DNA from: Gammaproteobacteria bacterium
Lineage (GTDB): Bacteria; Pseudomonadota; Gammaproteobacteria; UBA6429
Length of the DNA: 5,289 nt
NCBI GenBank assembly: GCA_003232015.1
Contig: QIKU01000040.1
Location: forward strand, 1-5,289
Reading direction: 5' to 3'
The notes below the pieces were generated by a model, which saw only the letters and a program-made list of their open reading frames with translations, did not search any database and was not told the origin of the DNA. Each line of letters starts with the position of its first letter. The first letter of the stretch is position 1. Below are positions 1 through 5,203 of the stretch, piece by piece. The translations under genes were made by a program, and so were the position numbers.

Positions 1-305
1 GTTGCTGTGAGTGGCATTCCCGCAATCGGCTGAATAGGCTCAAACTCTTCACCATTCATGCCTTTTTCAAATGCATTAATCAGGCTTTGGTTAAAACGAC
101 GCACCAGAGTCCGATTTACAGTTTGCATCCACCAGCCTAATCCCGCCAGGCCAAGAAAAATCCAAACTGGCAGGCTATTTTCTAGCGCCCCGCCCATTAA
201 AACAATAACAACCAGCCCCAGTAGCCCAATCGCCGTTAAACTCGCACCCGCGTAGCAGTGCTGTAATACACCTAAAATCTGTGGTTTAAGATGGCTTAAA
301 CTCAT
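1..305 (-). CDS. Membrane protein of unknown function, 5' part only
   Basis: An open frame starts at ATG 305-303 and stays open for 101 codons to the left edge, so the C-terminal part lies outside the window. A good ribosome site, AGGAG, sits 8 nt upstream of the ATG. The visible protein begins MSLSHLKPQILGVLQHCYAG and has two hydrophobic stretches, about residues 21-39 and 45-60, separated by a short ENSLP turn. A basic segment follows (NRTLVRRFNQ), then a soluble part. This suggests a helical hairpin anchor with both ends in the cytoplasm and a cytoplasmic domain beyond the edge. It is transcribed divergently from mutY. I do not recognise the family. A two-helix anchored signalling protein would fit the layout, but nothing visible proves it. 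The gene is real on frame length, start and ribosome site; the function is open. Confidence 0.75.
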   Translation of the reverse strand, partial: MSLSHLKPQILGVLQHCYAGASLTAIGLLGLVVIVLMGGALENSLPVWIFLGLAGLGWWMQTVNRTLVRRFNQSLINAFEKGMNGEEFEPIQPIAGMPLTA

Positions 306-533
306 CAAAAATACTCCTGATTATTACCACAAAACGATAAACTGGGGTGCAATACAAACACAAAAAAGACCCCGCACCTCAAATTTATCGGCAAATAAAC
401 AAAAAACATGAGCTATAGCAGGGCTAAAAAGGGCTGATTGACCACATTGAATTTGCCACCTCACTAATACTTCAAGAGCAAGTCCAGTATACTCGGGAGC
501 CGGATACCCAAAAACAGAAGAAAAGCATCCCCC
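306..533. promoter_or_regulatory. Divergent intergenic region upstream of mutY
   Basis: This 228-bp A/T-rich gap separates the leftward membrane-protein gene from mutY and must hold both promoters. For mutY the best -10 candidate is TATACT at 488-493, but its -35 region (465-470, TAATAC) is poor. A TTGACC at 438-443 has no well-spaced -10. No convincing promoter was found for the leftward gene. The mutY start has only a weak purine-rich ribosome site (AGAAG around 516-520, some 13 nt before the ATG), which suggests modest translation, as is usual for this enzyme. No operator palindrome was recognised. Confidence 0.3.
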
Positions 534-1619
534 ATGGCCGAAAATACCAATGCAGCCTTTAGTGAGCACTTACTTACATGGTTTAAGCAACATGGCCGCC
601 ATGACTTGCCCTGGCAACAGCCTCGAGAAGTGTATCGTGTATGGCTATCAGAAATTATGCTGCAACAAACGCAGGTAGCCACGGTTATCCCCTATTTCGA
701 ACGTTTTATTAAAGCATTCCCCAACCTGCGGGCGCTCGCAAAGGCCAGTCAGGACGAAGTGCTACACCAATGGACTGGGCTGGGTTATTACGCCCGCGGG
801 CGTAACTTGCACAAGGCTGCGCAGATAATTGTTGAACAGCACAGCGCCGAGTTCCCGCAAGAATATAACGACATACTCGCCCTGCCCGGCATTGGCCCAT
901 CAACCGCAGCGGCCATCCTGGCGCAGGCATTCGACCAGCCAAATGCCATATTAGACGGTAATGTAAAACGCGTGCTAACACGCTTCCATGCCCTTAGGGG
1001 CTGGCCAGGGAAGAAAAAAATTGAAACTCAGCTATGGGAAATGGCTCGCCAGCATACGCCTAATCACAGCGCAGCAGACTACACTCAGGCTATTATGGAC
1101 TTAGGCGCCACCGTTTGTACCCGCAGCAAACCCGGCTGCAAAGCCTGCCCGATTAATACAAACTGTGCCGCCTATAAGCAAGGCAACCCCTGCGATTATC
1201 CAACGCCTAAAAAGCGTGCCAGCCTGCCCGTGCGTAAAACCACCATGCTGCTACTGCAAAACACCAGGGGTGAAATACTACTGCAACAGCGCCCGGCACA
1301 AGGTATATGGGGCAACCTCTGGAGCCTGCCGGAAATAGATGCTGCCGAATCGGCCAGCGAAATTAGCCGCCAGCGTTTTGCCTGTGAGGTTGAAACAAGC
1401 ATTCCACTCAGCCCTTTCCGGCACACCTTTAGCCACTTCCACCTTGATATCCAGCCCATTCATTGCAAGGTGAGTACCCACACACAATGTGTCATGGATT
1501 CGAGCAGGCTGGTCTGGTATAAATGCGTTCCACCAAACAAACAAAGCAAAACAGACAAACGCGGCCTGCCCGGCCCCGTCAAAAAGCTATTAGAAACAAC
1601 TTTGGAGAAAACCCCATGA
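534..1619 (+). CDS. mutY: Adenine DNA glycosylase MutY
   Basis: MutY removes adenine mispaired with 8-oxoguanine (and with G), preventing G:C to T:A transversions in the GO base-excision repair pathway. The 361-residue product is close to the usual family length (about 350). Visible landmarks are: WLSEIMLQQTQV (37-48), with catalytic Glu40; the helix-hairpin-helix LPGIGPSTAAAIL (117-129); LDGNVKRV (140-147), with catalytic Asp141 and Lys145; and a four-cysteine [4Fe-4S] loop C195-x6-C202-x2-C205-x5-C211. From about residue 231 there is a NUDIX-like C-terminal domain that reads the 8-oxoG, with FRHTFSHFHLDI (295-306). All key residues are present, so it should be active. The ATG at 534 places the conserved N-terminus (HGRHDLPW) at the normal distance. 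The stop overlaps the yggX start by three bases, so the two genes are translated as an operon. Confidence 0.98.
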   Translation: MAENTNAAFSEHLLTWFKQHGRHDLPWQQPREVYRVWLSEIMLQQTQVATVIPYFERFIKAFPNLRALAKASQDEVLHQWTGLGYYARGRNLHKAAQIIVEQHSAEFPQEYNDILALPGIGPSTAAAILAQAFDQPNAILDGNVKRVLTRFHALRGWPGKKKIETQLWEMARQHTPNHSAADYTQAIMDLGATVCTRSKPGCKACPINTNCAAYKQGNPCDYPTPKKRASLPVRKTTMLLLQNTRGEILLQQRPAQGIWGNLWSLPEIDAAESASEISRQRFACEVETSIPLSPFRHTFSHFHLDIQPIHCKVSTHTQCVMDSSRLVWYKCVPPNKQSKTDKRGLPGPVKKLLETTLEKTP

Positions 1620-1894
1620 GCCAACAAACAAGAATGGTGCAATGCGTAAAACTTGGTAAACAAGCTGAAGGCCTCGATAACCCCACCTACCCCGGCGAAC
1701 TCGGGCAGAAAATCTTTGATAATGTCTCCAAAGAAGCCTGGCAACAGTGGATGGCGCACCAGACCATTTTAATGAACGAAAACCGGCTTAGCCCGATAAA
1801 ACCCGAAGACCGTGCTTTTCTAGAGAAGGAAATGGACAAATTTTTCTTCGGCGAAGGCAGCGACAAACCTGAAGGCTACGTTGCACCGGAATAA
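1616..1894 (+). CDS. yggX: Probable Fe(II)-trafficking / oxidative-damage protein YggX
   Basis: YggX is a small cytoplasmic protein that protects Fe-S proteins from oxidative damage and has been proposed to handle Fe(II). In enterobacteria it belongs to the SoxRS response. The 92-residue product matches the family length (about 90). It shows the conserved N-terminal cysteine (Cys10, in MVQCVKLGK), the YPGELG motif, SKEAWQQWMAHQT, LMNENRL and the terminal EGYVAPE. The start was chosen at ATG 1616 because it overlaps the mutY stop (ATGA) and has GGAG 8 nt upstream. The same frame is open back to an ATG at 1523 inside mutY, but that extension is low-complexity and absent from the family. A start at Met7 (1634) cannot be excluded. 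Linkage to mutY is conserved in gammaproteobacteria and joins DNA oxidative repair with protection of its [4Fe-4S] cofactor. Confidence 0.95.
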   Translation: MSQQTRMVQCVKLGKQAEGLDNPTYPGELGQKIFDNVSKEAWQQWMAHQTILMNENRLSPIKPEDRAFLEKEMDKFFFGEGSDKPEGYVAPE

Positions 1895-1908
1895 TGCAAT
1901 ATTCAGCG

Positions 1909-1923
1909 AATACCAATGGTATT
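1909..1923. other. Small hairpin after yggX
   Basis: AATACC, a 3-nt loop, then GGTATT form a perfect 6-bp stem 14 nt after the yggX stop. No T-run follows, so it is not a standard intrinsic terminator. It may simply protect the mRNA end, or be chance. Confidence 0.25.
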
Positions 1924-1956
1924 TACCAATAAATTGCCATAAAAACCCAAAATAAC

Positions 1957-1992
1957 TTGACTAAAAGGCGCGTAGCCGCTTAAATACGCCGC
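1957..1992 (+). promoter_or_regulatory. Promoter of tRNA-Phe
   Basis: TTGACT (1957-1962, five of six -35 consensus bases) is followed after exactly 17 bp by TTAAAT (1980-1985, four of six -10 bases). A GC-rich stretch ACGCCGCTC sits where the discriminator lies. A strong -35 with a GC-rich discriminator is the usual design of stable-RNA promoters under stringent (ppGpp/DksA) and growth-rate control. Transcription would start near 1992, about 45 nt upstream of the mature tRNA, leaving a short 5' leader for RNase P. The assignment is by sequence match only. Confidence 0.7.
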
Positions 1993-2037
1993 TCAAACAA
2001 AGCCATACGACCTACGTTGAACTGGCAGTTGAAATAA

Positions 2038-2113
2038 GGCCGGATAGCTCAGTCGGTAGAGCAGAGGATTGAAAATCCTCGTGTCCCTGGTTCGATTCCA
2101 GGTCCGGCCACCA
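2038..2113 (+). tRNA. tRNA-Phe, anticodon GAA
   Basis: This is a complete 76-nt cloverleaf: acceptor GGCCGGA / TCCGGCC (7 bp), D stem GCTC/GAGC, anticodon stem GAGGA/TCCTC with loop TTGAAAA (anticodon GAA, reads UUC/UUU), a 5-nt variable loop, T stem CCTGG/CCAGG with loop TTCGATT, discriminator A and an encoded CCA. All stems pair perfectly, so the gene is functional. It follows yggX, a common gammaproteobacterial order, and its 3' half is the attachment site of the island that begins immediately after it. No clear terminator follows the CCA, so read-through into the island is possible. Confidence 0.98.
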
Positions 2114-2115
2114 TT
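2085..2115 (+). repeat. attL: 31-bp att core at the 3' end of tRNA-Phe
   Basis: The stretch from CCCTGG of the T arm through CCACCATT is repeated without a mismatch at 3314-3344. Upstream of the core, similarity extends to 2064 with three mismatches in 52 positions. T-arm-to-CCA cores of this kind are standard for tyrosine integrases that use tRNA genes and leave the tRNA intact. Confidence 0.9.
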
Positions 2116-2170
2116 AATTCTATAAAAATCAATATCTTGTAAACTCACTTTACAACACCCCAACCTTAAA

Positions 2171-2189
2171 AGTACAGTAAAGGTACACT
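2171..2189 (+). promoter_or_regulatory. Candidate integrase arm-type sites, left end
   Basis: AGTACAGT (2171-2178) and GGTACACT (2182-2189) are direct repeats 11 bp apart, about one helical turn. They begin 56 bp inside the end of the attL core. The same pair, in the same orientation and with the same 11-bp phasing, occurs at the right end (3243-3261). Integrase arm sites typically look like this. The function is inferred from position and symmetry. Confidence 0.6.
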
Positions 2190-2224
2190 CGCAAATTTCG
2201 AGGTAGGCTTAATATGGCCAATGA

Positions 2225-2470
2225 GTGGGCCATGTTTTTCAATCAAATATTCAACAGTTGCACTTGTCATTGCGAACCTCACAAAGTAGTCAGGCCACAA
2301 ATTTTCATCTTCATTACGAAGATAAGGCTCGTATGTCGCTTATAACCTTTATAACCTTTGCGATGGGCTCTCGCCCACAAACAAATAATGCTTATAAGTT
2401 TACGAAAATATACAAATCGTGGACAATGTCAACTAAGGTACAAATGAATAAGAAGGAAATGCAAGCATAA
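2225..2470 (+). CDS. Doubtful small ORF upstream of the island gene
   Basis: This frame could give 81 residues from ATG 2225, or 45 from ATG 2333 (MSLITFITFAMGSRPQ). Its stop shares one base with the start of the next gene (TAATG at 2468-2472), the arrangement expected for translational coupling. Against it: there is no ribosome site at 2225 and only a weak AAGG before 2333, the composition is not protein-like, and no domain is recognisable. It is best regarded as a leader region that may or may not be translated. The rest of 2116-2469 holds only the arm sites and a small 5-bp hairpin (TGGGC, TCTC loop, GCCCA; about 2364-2377). Confidence 0.2.
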   Translation: MGHVFQSNIQQLHLSLRTSQSSQATNFHLHYEDKARMSLITFITFAMGSRPQTNNAYKFTKIYKSWTMSTKVQMNKKEMQA

Positions 2471-3033
2471 TGGAACACCCACCGTTTTTTGTTCATAAAG
2501 ATGAGCGATATGATCTAACTCATCTTCAGCCTTTTATGTTTAACCTCACTCTTCAAGCACATAAGTCTAACCCTGAATTGGAAATATCATTACGTGTTGA
2601 ATTTACAAATCATTGTTATACCGAGGGAGCAGCTCAAGACGTTACTGAATTGAATGGTGCCTCATATGATGAAGTTGATCACTATGGATGGCCGCGATGG
2701 TATAACACACAGAGATACAATACTTCTTTGTTGTTACCTGGATTTATAAGACAAATACATACAAAAAAATGCCTATTCACTAAGAAACAAAACTGGTTAA
2801 TTATTGAATTAGAGGAAGAGGGTGGGGCTACTGTCCCGTTCTACCTTATCTTTTCAATATGGGTACATAAAAAACAGGAAAATAGCTTAGGGCTTCGCAT
2901 AGTAAGCGCTTATAAGAAGACAAAGGGAGATAATGCCCCTCAGAGGGGTCGTGGTATGGATCGCATTTCCTTTGCGATGCTCGCACGAAAGACGCTTGCT
3001 GGCGTAGCCATAAAACGACCAAGAAGAAGATAA
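2470..3033 (+). CDS. Island cargo protein of unknown function (187 aa)
   Basis: This is the only convincing gene of the mini-island. ATG 2470 has AAGGA at 2453-2457 (12 nt, a long spacing), which may be helped by coupling to the upstream frame. No signal peptide or membrane segment is seen, so a cytoplasmic protein is expected. Motifs in order are VEFTNHCYT (43-51), an aromatic stretch RWYNTQRYNTSLLLPGFI (76-93), CLFTKKQNWLIIELEEE (101-117), a hydrophobic strand FYLIFSIW (124-131), LGLRIVSAYKK (140-150), ISFAMLARKTLAG (166-178) and a very basic tail KRPRRR. The order of an FxxHxxT-like motif, Arg/Tyr-rich centre, strand and SAY resembles, from memory, a family of uncharacterised accessory-genome proteins. 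The pattern of strands ending in a conserved SAY also recalls small RNase folds of the barnase/RelE group, but that is speculation. Roles in defence or element stability are possible and unproven. Confidence 0.8.
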   Translation: MEHPPFFVHKDERYDLTHLQPFMFNLTLQAHKSNPELEISLRVEFTNHCYTEGAAQDVTELNGASYDEVDHYGWPRWYNTQRYNTSLLLPGFIRQIHTKKCLFTKKQNWLIIELEEEGGATVPFYLIFSIWVHKKQENSLGLRIVSAYKKTKGDNAPQRGRGMDRISFAMLARKTLAGVAIKRPRRR

Positions 3034-3046
3034 TCACACATAAAAA

Positions 3047-3068
3047 AAGCCTCCTAAAAAGGAGGCTT
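3047..3068. terminator. Bidirectional intrinsic terminator after the cargo gene
   Basis: AAGCCTCC and GGAGGCTT form a perfect 8-bp stem around a TAAAAA loop, 13 nt after the stop of the 2470-3033 gene. On the plus strand it is followed by ATAATT, a weak U-tract. On the minus strand the same hairpin is followed by seven Ts, so it would stop leftward transcripts more strongly. It would shield the cargo gene from antisense transcription entering from the right. Confidence 0.8.
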
Positions 3069-3073
3069 ATAAT
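3068..3073 (+). promoter_or_regulatory. Perfect -10 box just before the candidate RNA
   Basis: TATAAT at 3068-3073 matches the consensus exactly and would start transcription near 3080, where the structured block begins. No -35 match exists at the right spacing (3045-3050 is AAAAGC), because that stretch is the terminator stem. An activator-dependent or weak promoter is possible, and so is chance in AT-rich DNA. Confidence 0.35.
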
Positions 3074-3078
3074 TAAGT

Positions 3079-3153
3079 CGGGGGGCTCTTGATTATCCCA
3101 GATCGCCTGGAACCCTTTCGGGCGGCAAGTGAACATCGTTTTCACGATCCCCG
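3079..3153 (+). ncRNA. Candidate structured RNA, C4-antisense-like
   Basis: This 75-nt GC-rich block stands out from its AT-rich surroundings. On paper it folds into a branched structure. The outer stem is CGGG (3079-3082) with CCCG (3150-3153). Next comes a single-stranded 5' stretch, then GATCG (3101-3105) with CGATC (3145-3149). That stem encloses a hairpin CCC-TTTC-GGG (3113-3122) and a hairpin TGAA/TTCA (3130-3133 / 3141-3144). The segment GGGCGGCAAGTGAACAT (3120-3136) recalls, from memory, the conserved part of the C4 antisense RNAs of phages P1/P7, which silence an antirepressor gene. I cannot check this match here. No T-run follows 3153, so the 3' end is undefined. No protein on either strand explains the conservation-like look of the block. 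Confidence 0.4.
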
Positions 3154-3167
3154 TATATGTCCACCTA

Positions 3168-3201
3168 ATGTAATTATAGCAAAGTTTGTGTACTATTACA
3201 T
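3168..3201. repeat. Inverted repeat ATGTAAT / ATTACAT
   Basis: Two 7-bp arms (3168-3174 and 3195-3201) are separated by 20 bp between the candidate RNA and the right arm sites. It could be an operator or an accessory-protein site of the island end. In AT-rich DNA a chance occurrence is also plausible. Confidence 0.3.
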
Positions 3202-3213
3202 GATAAAAACAAA

Positions 3214-3283
3214 CAACATGTGAAGTAAGCTACCAAAAATCAGGTACACTCAAGGTACAGTGCTCATATTTGCTAACATGTTG
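3214..3283. repeat. CAACATGT / ACATGTTG inverted repeat flanking the right arm sites
   Basis: CAACATGT (3214-3221) and its exact reverse complement ACATGTTG (3276-3283) bracket the two arm-type repeats at 3243-3261. The centre of the inverted repeat falls close to the arm pair. Placement at an att arm would suit an excisionase or bending-protein site. No equivalent was seen at the left end. Confidence 0.35.
3243..3261 (+). promoter_or_regulatory. Candidate integrase arm-type sites, right end
   Basis: GGTACACT (3243-3250) and GGTACAGT (3254-3261) are direct repeats 11 bp apart, ending 52 bp before the attR core. They match the left pair (2171-2189) in sequence, orientation, phasing and distance to the core. 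In a circular form the two pairs would flank a single att core, as in an integrase attP. Confidence 0.6.
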
Positions 3284-3292
3284 ATTTTAAAC

Positions 3293-3342
3293 GAGAATTG
3301 AAAACCCTCGTGCCCCTGGTTCGATTCCAGGTCCGGCCACCA
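3293..3342 (+). pseudogene. 3' fragment of tRNA-Phe at the right island end
   Basis: This segment corresponds to tRNA-Phe from the anticodon stem to CCA. It differs from the intact gene at 3296 (G to A), 3305 (T to C) and 3313 (T to C). The first two changes break two pairs of the anticodon stem (GAGAA against CCCTC), while the anticodon loop TTGAAAA is kept. There is no acceptor 5' strand or D arm, so it cannot make a tRNA. It is the duplicate left by site-specific integration. Confidence 0.9.
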
Positions 3343-3344
3343 TT
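3314..3344 (+). repeat. attR: 31-bp att core
   Basis: This is an exact copy of 2085-2115 covering the T arm, the acceptor 3' strand, CCA and two further bases. Divergence from the left copy begins one base upstream (3313) and one base downstream (3345). It marks the right boundary of the 1,229-bp unit. Confidence 0.9.
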
Positions 3345-3934
3345 TTCAATATCACTTCCCACAAACGCTATTTAATAATAATTTTGTAATCTTGCTTTTA
3401 ATATGCAAACAACTCCTGCAAAGCATTGCATAACTGGGTAGCTCCCCATCATGAGACCGAATATACGTACGCTAACATAAAGTCCAGTAACGGGGGTTTT
3501 TAATGTGAACTATCAAAAGGAGTCAGTCTGATTAATTTATCATAATAACTGCAATTTTTTATTGCATTACTTGAGGAGTCCATAGTACAGGCTACACCTT
3601 TCACTTTTTATATCTACGCAGCAAGCTGCGGGGAATTGAACCCAAAACGATTAATAGCATCTATTTTAGCCAATATTACTCGTTATGCTTTTATGTTCTC
3701 AGTAAAATTATATAACCGCTATAGTATAATTTTTCCAACCTAACGGCTAACTCTTGCTCTAATTGAGTAATTTAATTAAACATGCCCCGTTTACATTAAT
3801 TTGGTATTAACTTACAGAATGATCAAGAGATCTAACATCCATATAAAATCATAAGATACTGATATTTATATGTTTTTATATTTTAGATAACTTAGCTAGC
3901 CCCTAATAATCAAAACCCAATCAAGAGCTGGATT
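3345..3934. other. AT-rich stretch without a gene
   Basis: No frame with a start, a ribosome site and protein-like composition is seen on either strand across these 590 bases. Contents worth noting are a G5T5 run at 3493-3502 without a matching stem, a hairpin TGCAAT-TTTTT-ATTGCA (3550-3566), a REP-like hairpin (3617-3630), and the inverted repeat around the pseudogene's 3' end (from 3922). Purine-rich GGAG tracts at about 3521 and 3574 are not followed by usable start codons. Confidence 0.6.
3617..3630. repeat. REP-like hairpin CGCAGC-AA-GCTGCG
   Basis: A perfect 6-bp GC-only stem with a 2-nt loop is set in AT-rich DNA and followed by GGGAATTGAACCC. Read on the minus strand, it gives a CCCCGCAGCTTGCTGCG core, a layout I associate with REP sequences that are mobilised by RAYT-type TnpA-REP transposases in various proteobacteria. 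Only a single copy is visible here. Confidence 0.45.
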
Positions 3935-3966
3935 TTATGCCCAATTAGGCAAATACCCAGCTCTTG
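3922..3966 (-). terminator. 10-bp inverted repeat straddling the pseudogene stop codon
   Basis: CAAGAGCTGG (3922-3931) and CCAGCTCTTG (3957-3966) are exact reverse complements around a 25-nt loop that contains the stop codon (3937-3935) and a small inner stem TGCC/GGCA. On the minus strand the stem is followed by ATTGGGTTTTG, a poor U-tract. It could act as a terminator or mRNA 3' stabiliser of the broken gene, although a stem that starts inside the coding sequence is unusual. Confidence 0.4.
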
Positions 3967-5203
3967 GATGCTCAGGATCTGCAAGCTTAATCCACCCTTC
4001 CTTTTGTGCTGTTTTGAGCACTTGAGATGCTTGAGCGGCATTTTTGCTATCAATACCAAATCGTTCACACAAACTCGAATTCTTCATTCTCTCACCACTG
4101 AGGTATTTTATAACTGCATGCTGGAAACATGCACGTACTCGTTCAGCCACAGTCATTTTTGCAAAAGGGCGAGGCCCATATAAAATGACCTGCATAGAGT
4201 TTTCATCAGCTTGGAACTTTGGTGGTGGTAATTGATATAACTCAACATGAACAATCACCTTATCTAACCCGCTACCCTGTTCTTCACAAATTGCCATACG
4301 TCTCATTAAAGATGCCAAGGCTTCATTACGAGAGCGCGGTGGTAGATCAATCATCCGATCAATTTGTACCAATGGCTTACCTGGATTGGTAATTTCAATT
4401 CGATCACTAAATAATTCAACTTGTGGGTCGGCTCCACTGATAGTCATGTCTTGGTGAATCAAAGCATTGGCAATCAACTCTCGAATAGCCAATTCAGGGA
4501 ATAGCGGTTGAGACTCACGGAAAGCCGCCCCTATATGTTCGTTCTGAGGTAGGAGACTGTTAATAGCTCACAAGACCCTCAAAGCCCGTAGCGTAGCCCT
4601 TTTTACCATCTTGACGGTGCGTTACCGTCGATGCCTTATTATTCCCTTCATAAGCAATAAAGCGAACCGATTTTTGAGAAATTGCAGAATCAAATTGAGT
4701 TAAATCAGATGCAAATAAAATCGCACCCAAATTTGAAATATCCCAGCGCCCACCAACATCTTTTGAAATAAGCTGTTCAGCACTAAGTAACTCAAAAATA
4801 CCGGCACGATTATCCGGTAACCGTTGATCAGTCAGTTTGAAGTAACTAGGGTAGTCCAGAAGTTTTAAAACATCGTCTTCAGTTAAAAAAGACTTCGCTA
4901 TGCCTTTTTCCCACGAACAAGCTCGGATCTTATCAATCAACTTTTGGAAGTATTCTGGATATTCTGACAACTTAGGAGTAGCACTGCCAATTCTGACAAA
5001 AGCTGTACCTTCATATTCAATAGGTGCCGAGGTCGCTGCAGGAATTTCCAAAATAATAACAGTTCCATCAGGATGTTCTACCTTTCTAAACGAAAAGGAA
5101 ATACTCGGATTTAGCCTCTGCGCTAACCAAATATGCAAACCTTGATTGCCAACTTTAACGCTATCAGGGTCAAAACTTGTACCCACAACCGCATGATCAG
5201 CAA
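3935..5203 (-). pseudogene. AlbA_2 / GHKL-type ATP-binding protein, frameshifted and 5'-truncated
   Basis: Two adjoining frames read as one protein of the AlbA_2 (DUF294-like 'RecG-related', putative nucleic-acid- and ATP-binding) family. Part one (5203-4563) has DHAVVGTSFDPDSVKVGNQG and YEGTAFVRIGSATPKL, the end of the AlbA_2 domain, and runs to GFEGLVSY, where TAA (4562-4560) stops it. Part two (4561-3935) resumes with NSLLPQNEHIGAAFR, then PELAIRELIANALIHQD (ATPase N-box-like), RIEITNPGKPL, EEQGSGLDKVI, and a winged-helix-like tail with GERMKNSSLCERFGID ending AGYLPNWA. Comparing the join with the family pattern (LVxYINxLLPxNEHIG) points to loss of two bases in a TATATT run. The N-terminal part of AlbA_2 is missing: the frame enters a REPIN at 5204 and hits TGA at 5246-5244. 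Such proteins often sit in islands, sometimes next to defence genes. The rest of the sequence is well preserved, so decay is recent. Confidence 0.85.

Larger units (their letters stand above)
2116..3344. mobile_element. 1.2-kb non-autonomous genomic island in tRNA-Phe
   Basis: The unit between the two copies of the tRNA-Phe 3' end is 1,229 bp long. It is visibly more AT-rich than the mutY-yggX backbone. It has paired candidate integrase arm sites inside each end (2171-2189 and 3243-3261), one solid gene (2470-3033), a terminator (3047-3068) and a candidate structured RNA (3079-3153). No integrase, excisionase, transposase or replication gene can be read on either strand, so it could move only with an integrase supplied in trans. 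It may be a minimal satellite built that way, or what is left of a larger island after an internal deletion. The near-symmetric spacing of the arm sites from the cores suggests that both ends are complete. Confidence 0.8.

Noticed and set aside
709..1544. Minus-strand open frames within mutY
   Set aside because: They lie opposite a fully conserved gene, have no ribosome sites and give no recognisable protein; they are coding shadows.
1523..1615. Longer yggX start inside mutY
   Set aside because: The 31 extra residues are Lys/Arg/Thr/Gln-rich and not found in the family; ATG 1616 has a ribosome site and overlaps the mutY stop as expected.
2846..3145. 99-residue minus-strand frame across the cargo gene end, terminator and candidate RNA
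   Set aside because: It would run through an intrinsic terminator stem with a strong minus-strand T-run, has no good ribosome site, and its composition looks random.
478..3495. Shared AAGTCCAGTA-like string near 479 and 3480
   Set aside because: The match is about ten bases with no further similarity around it; treated as chance.
3086..3928. Ten-base complementarity between 3086-3095 and 3919-3928 as an antisense RNA target
   Set aside because: A 10-base match is not rare in a window of this size, and the second site is downstream of a pseudogene rather than at a translation start.
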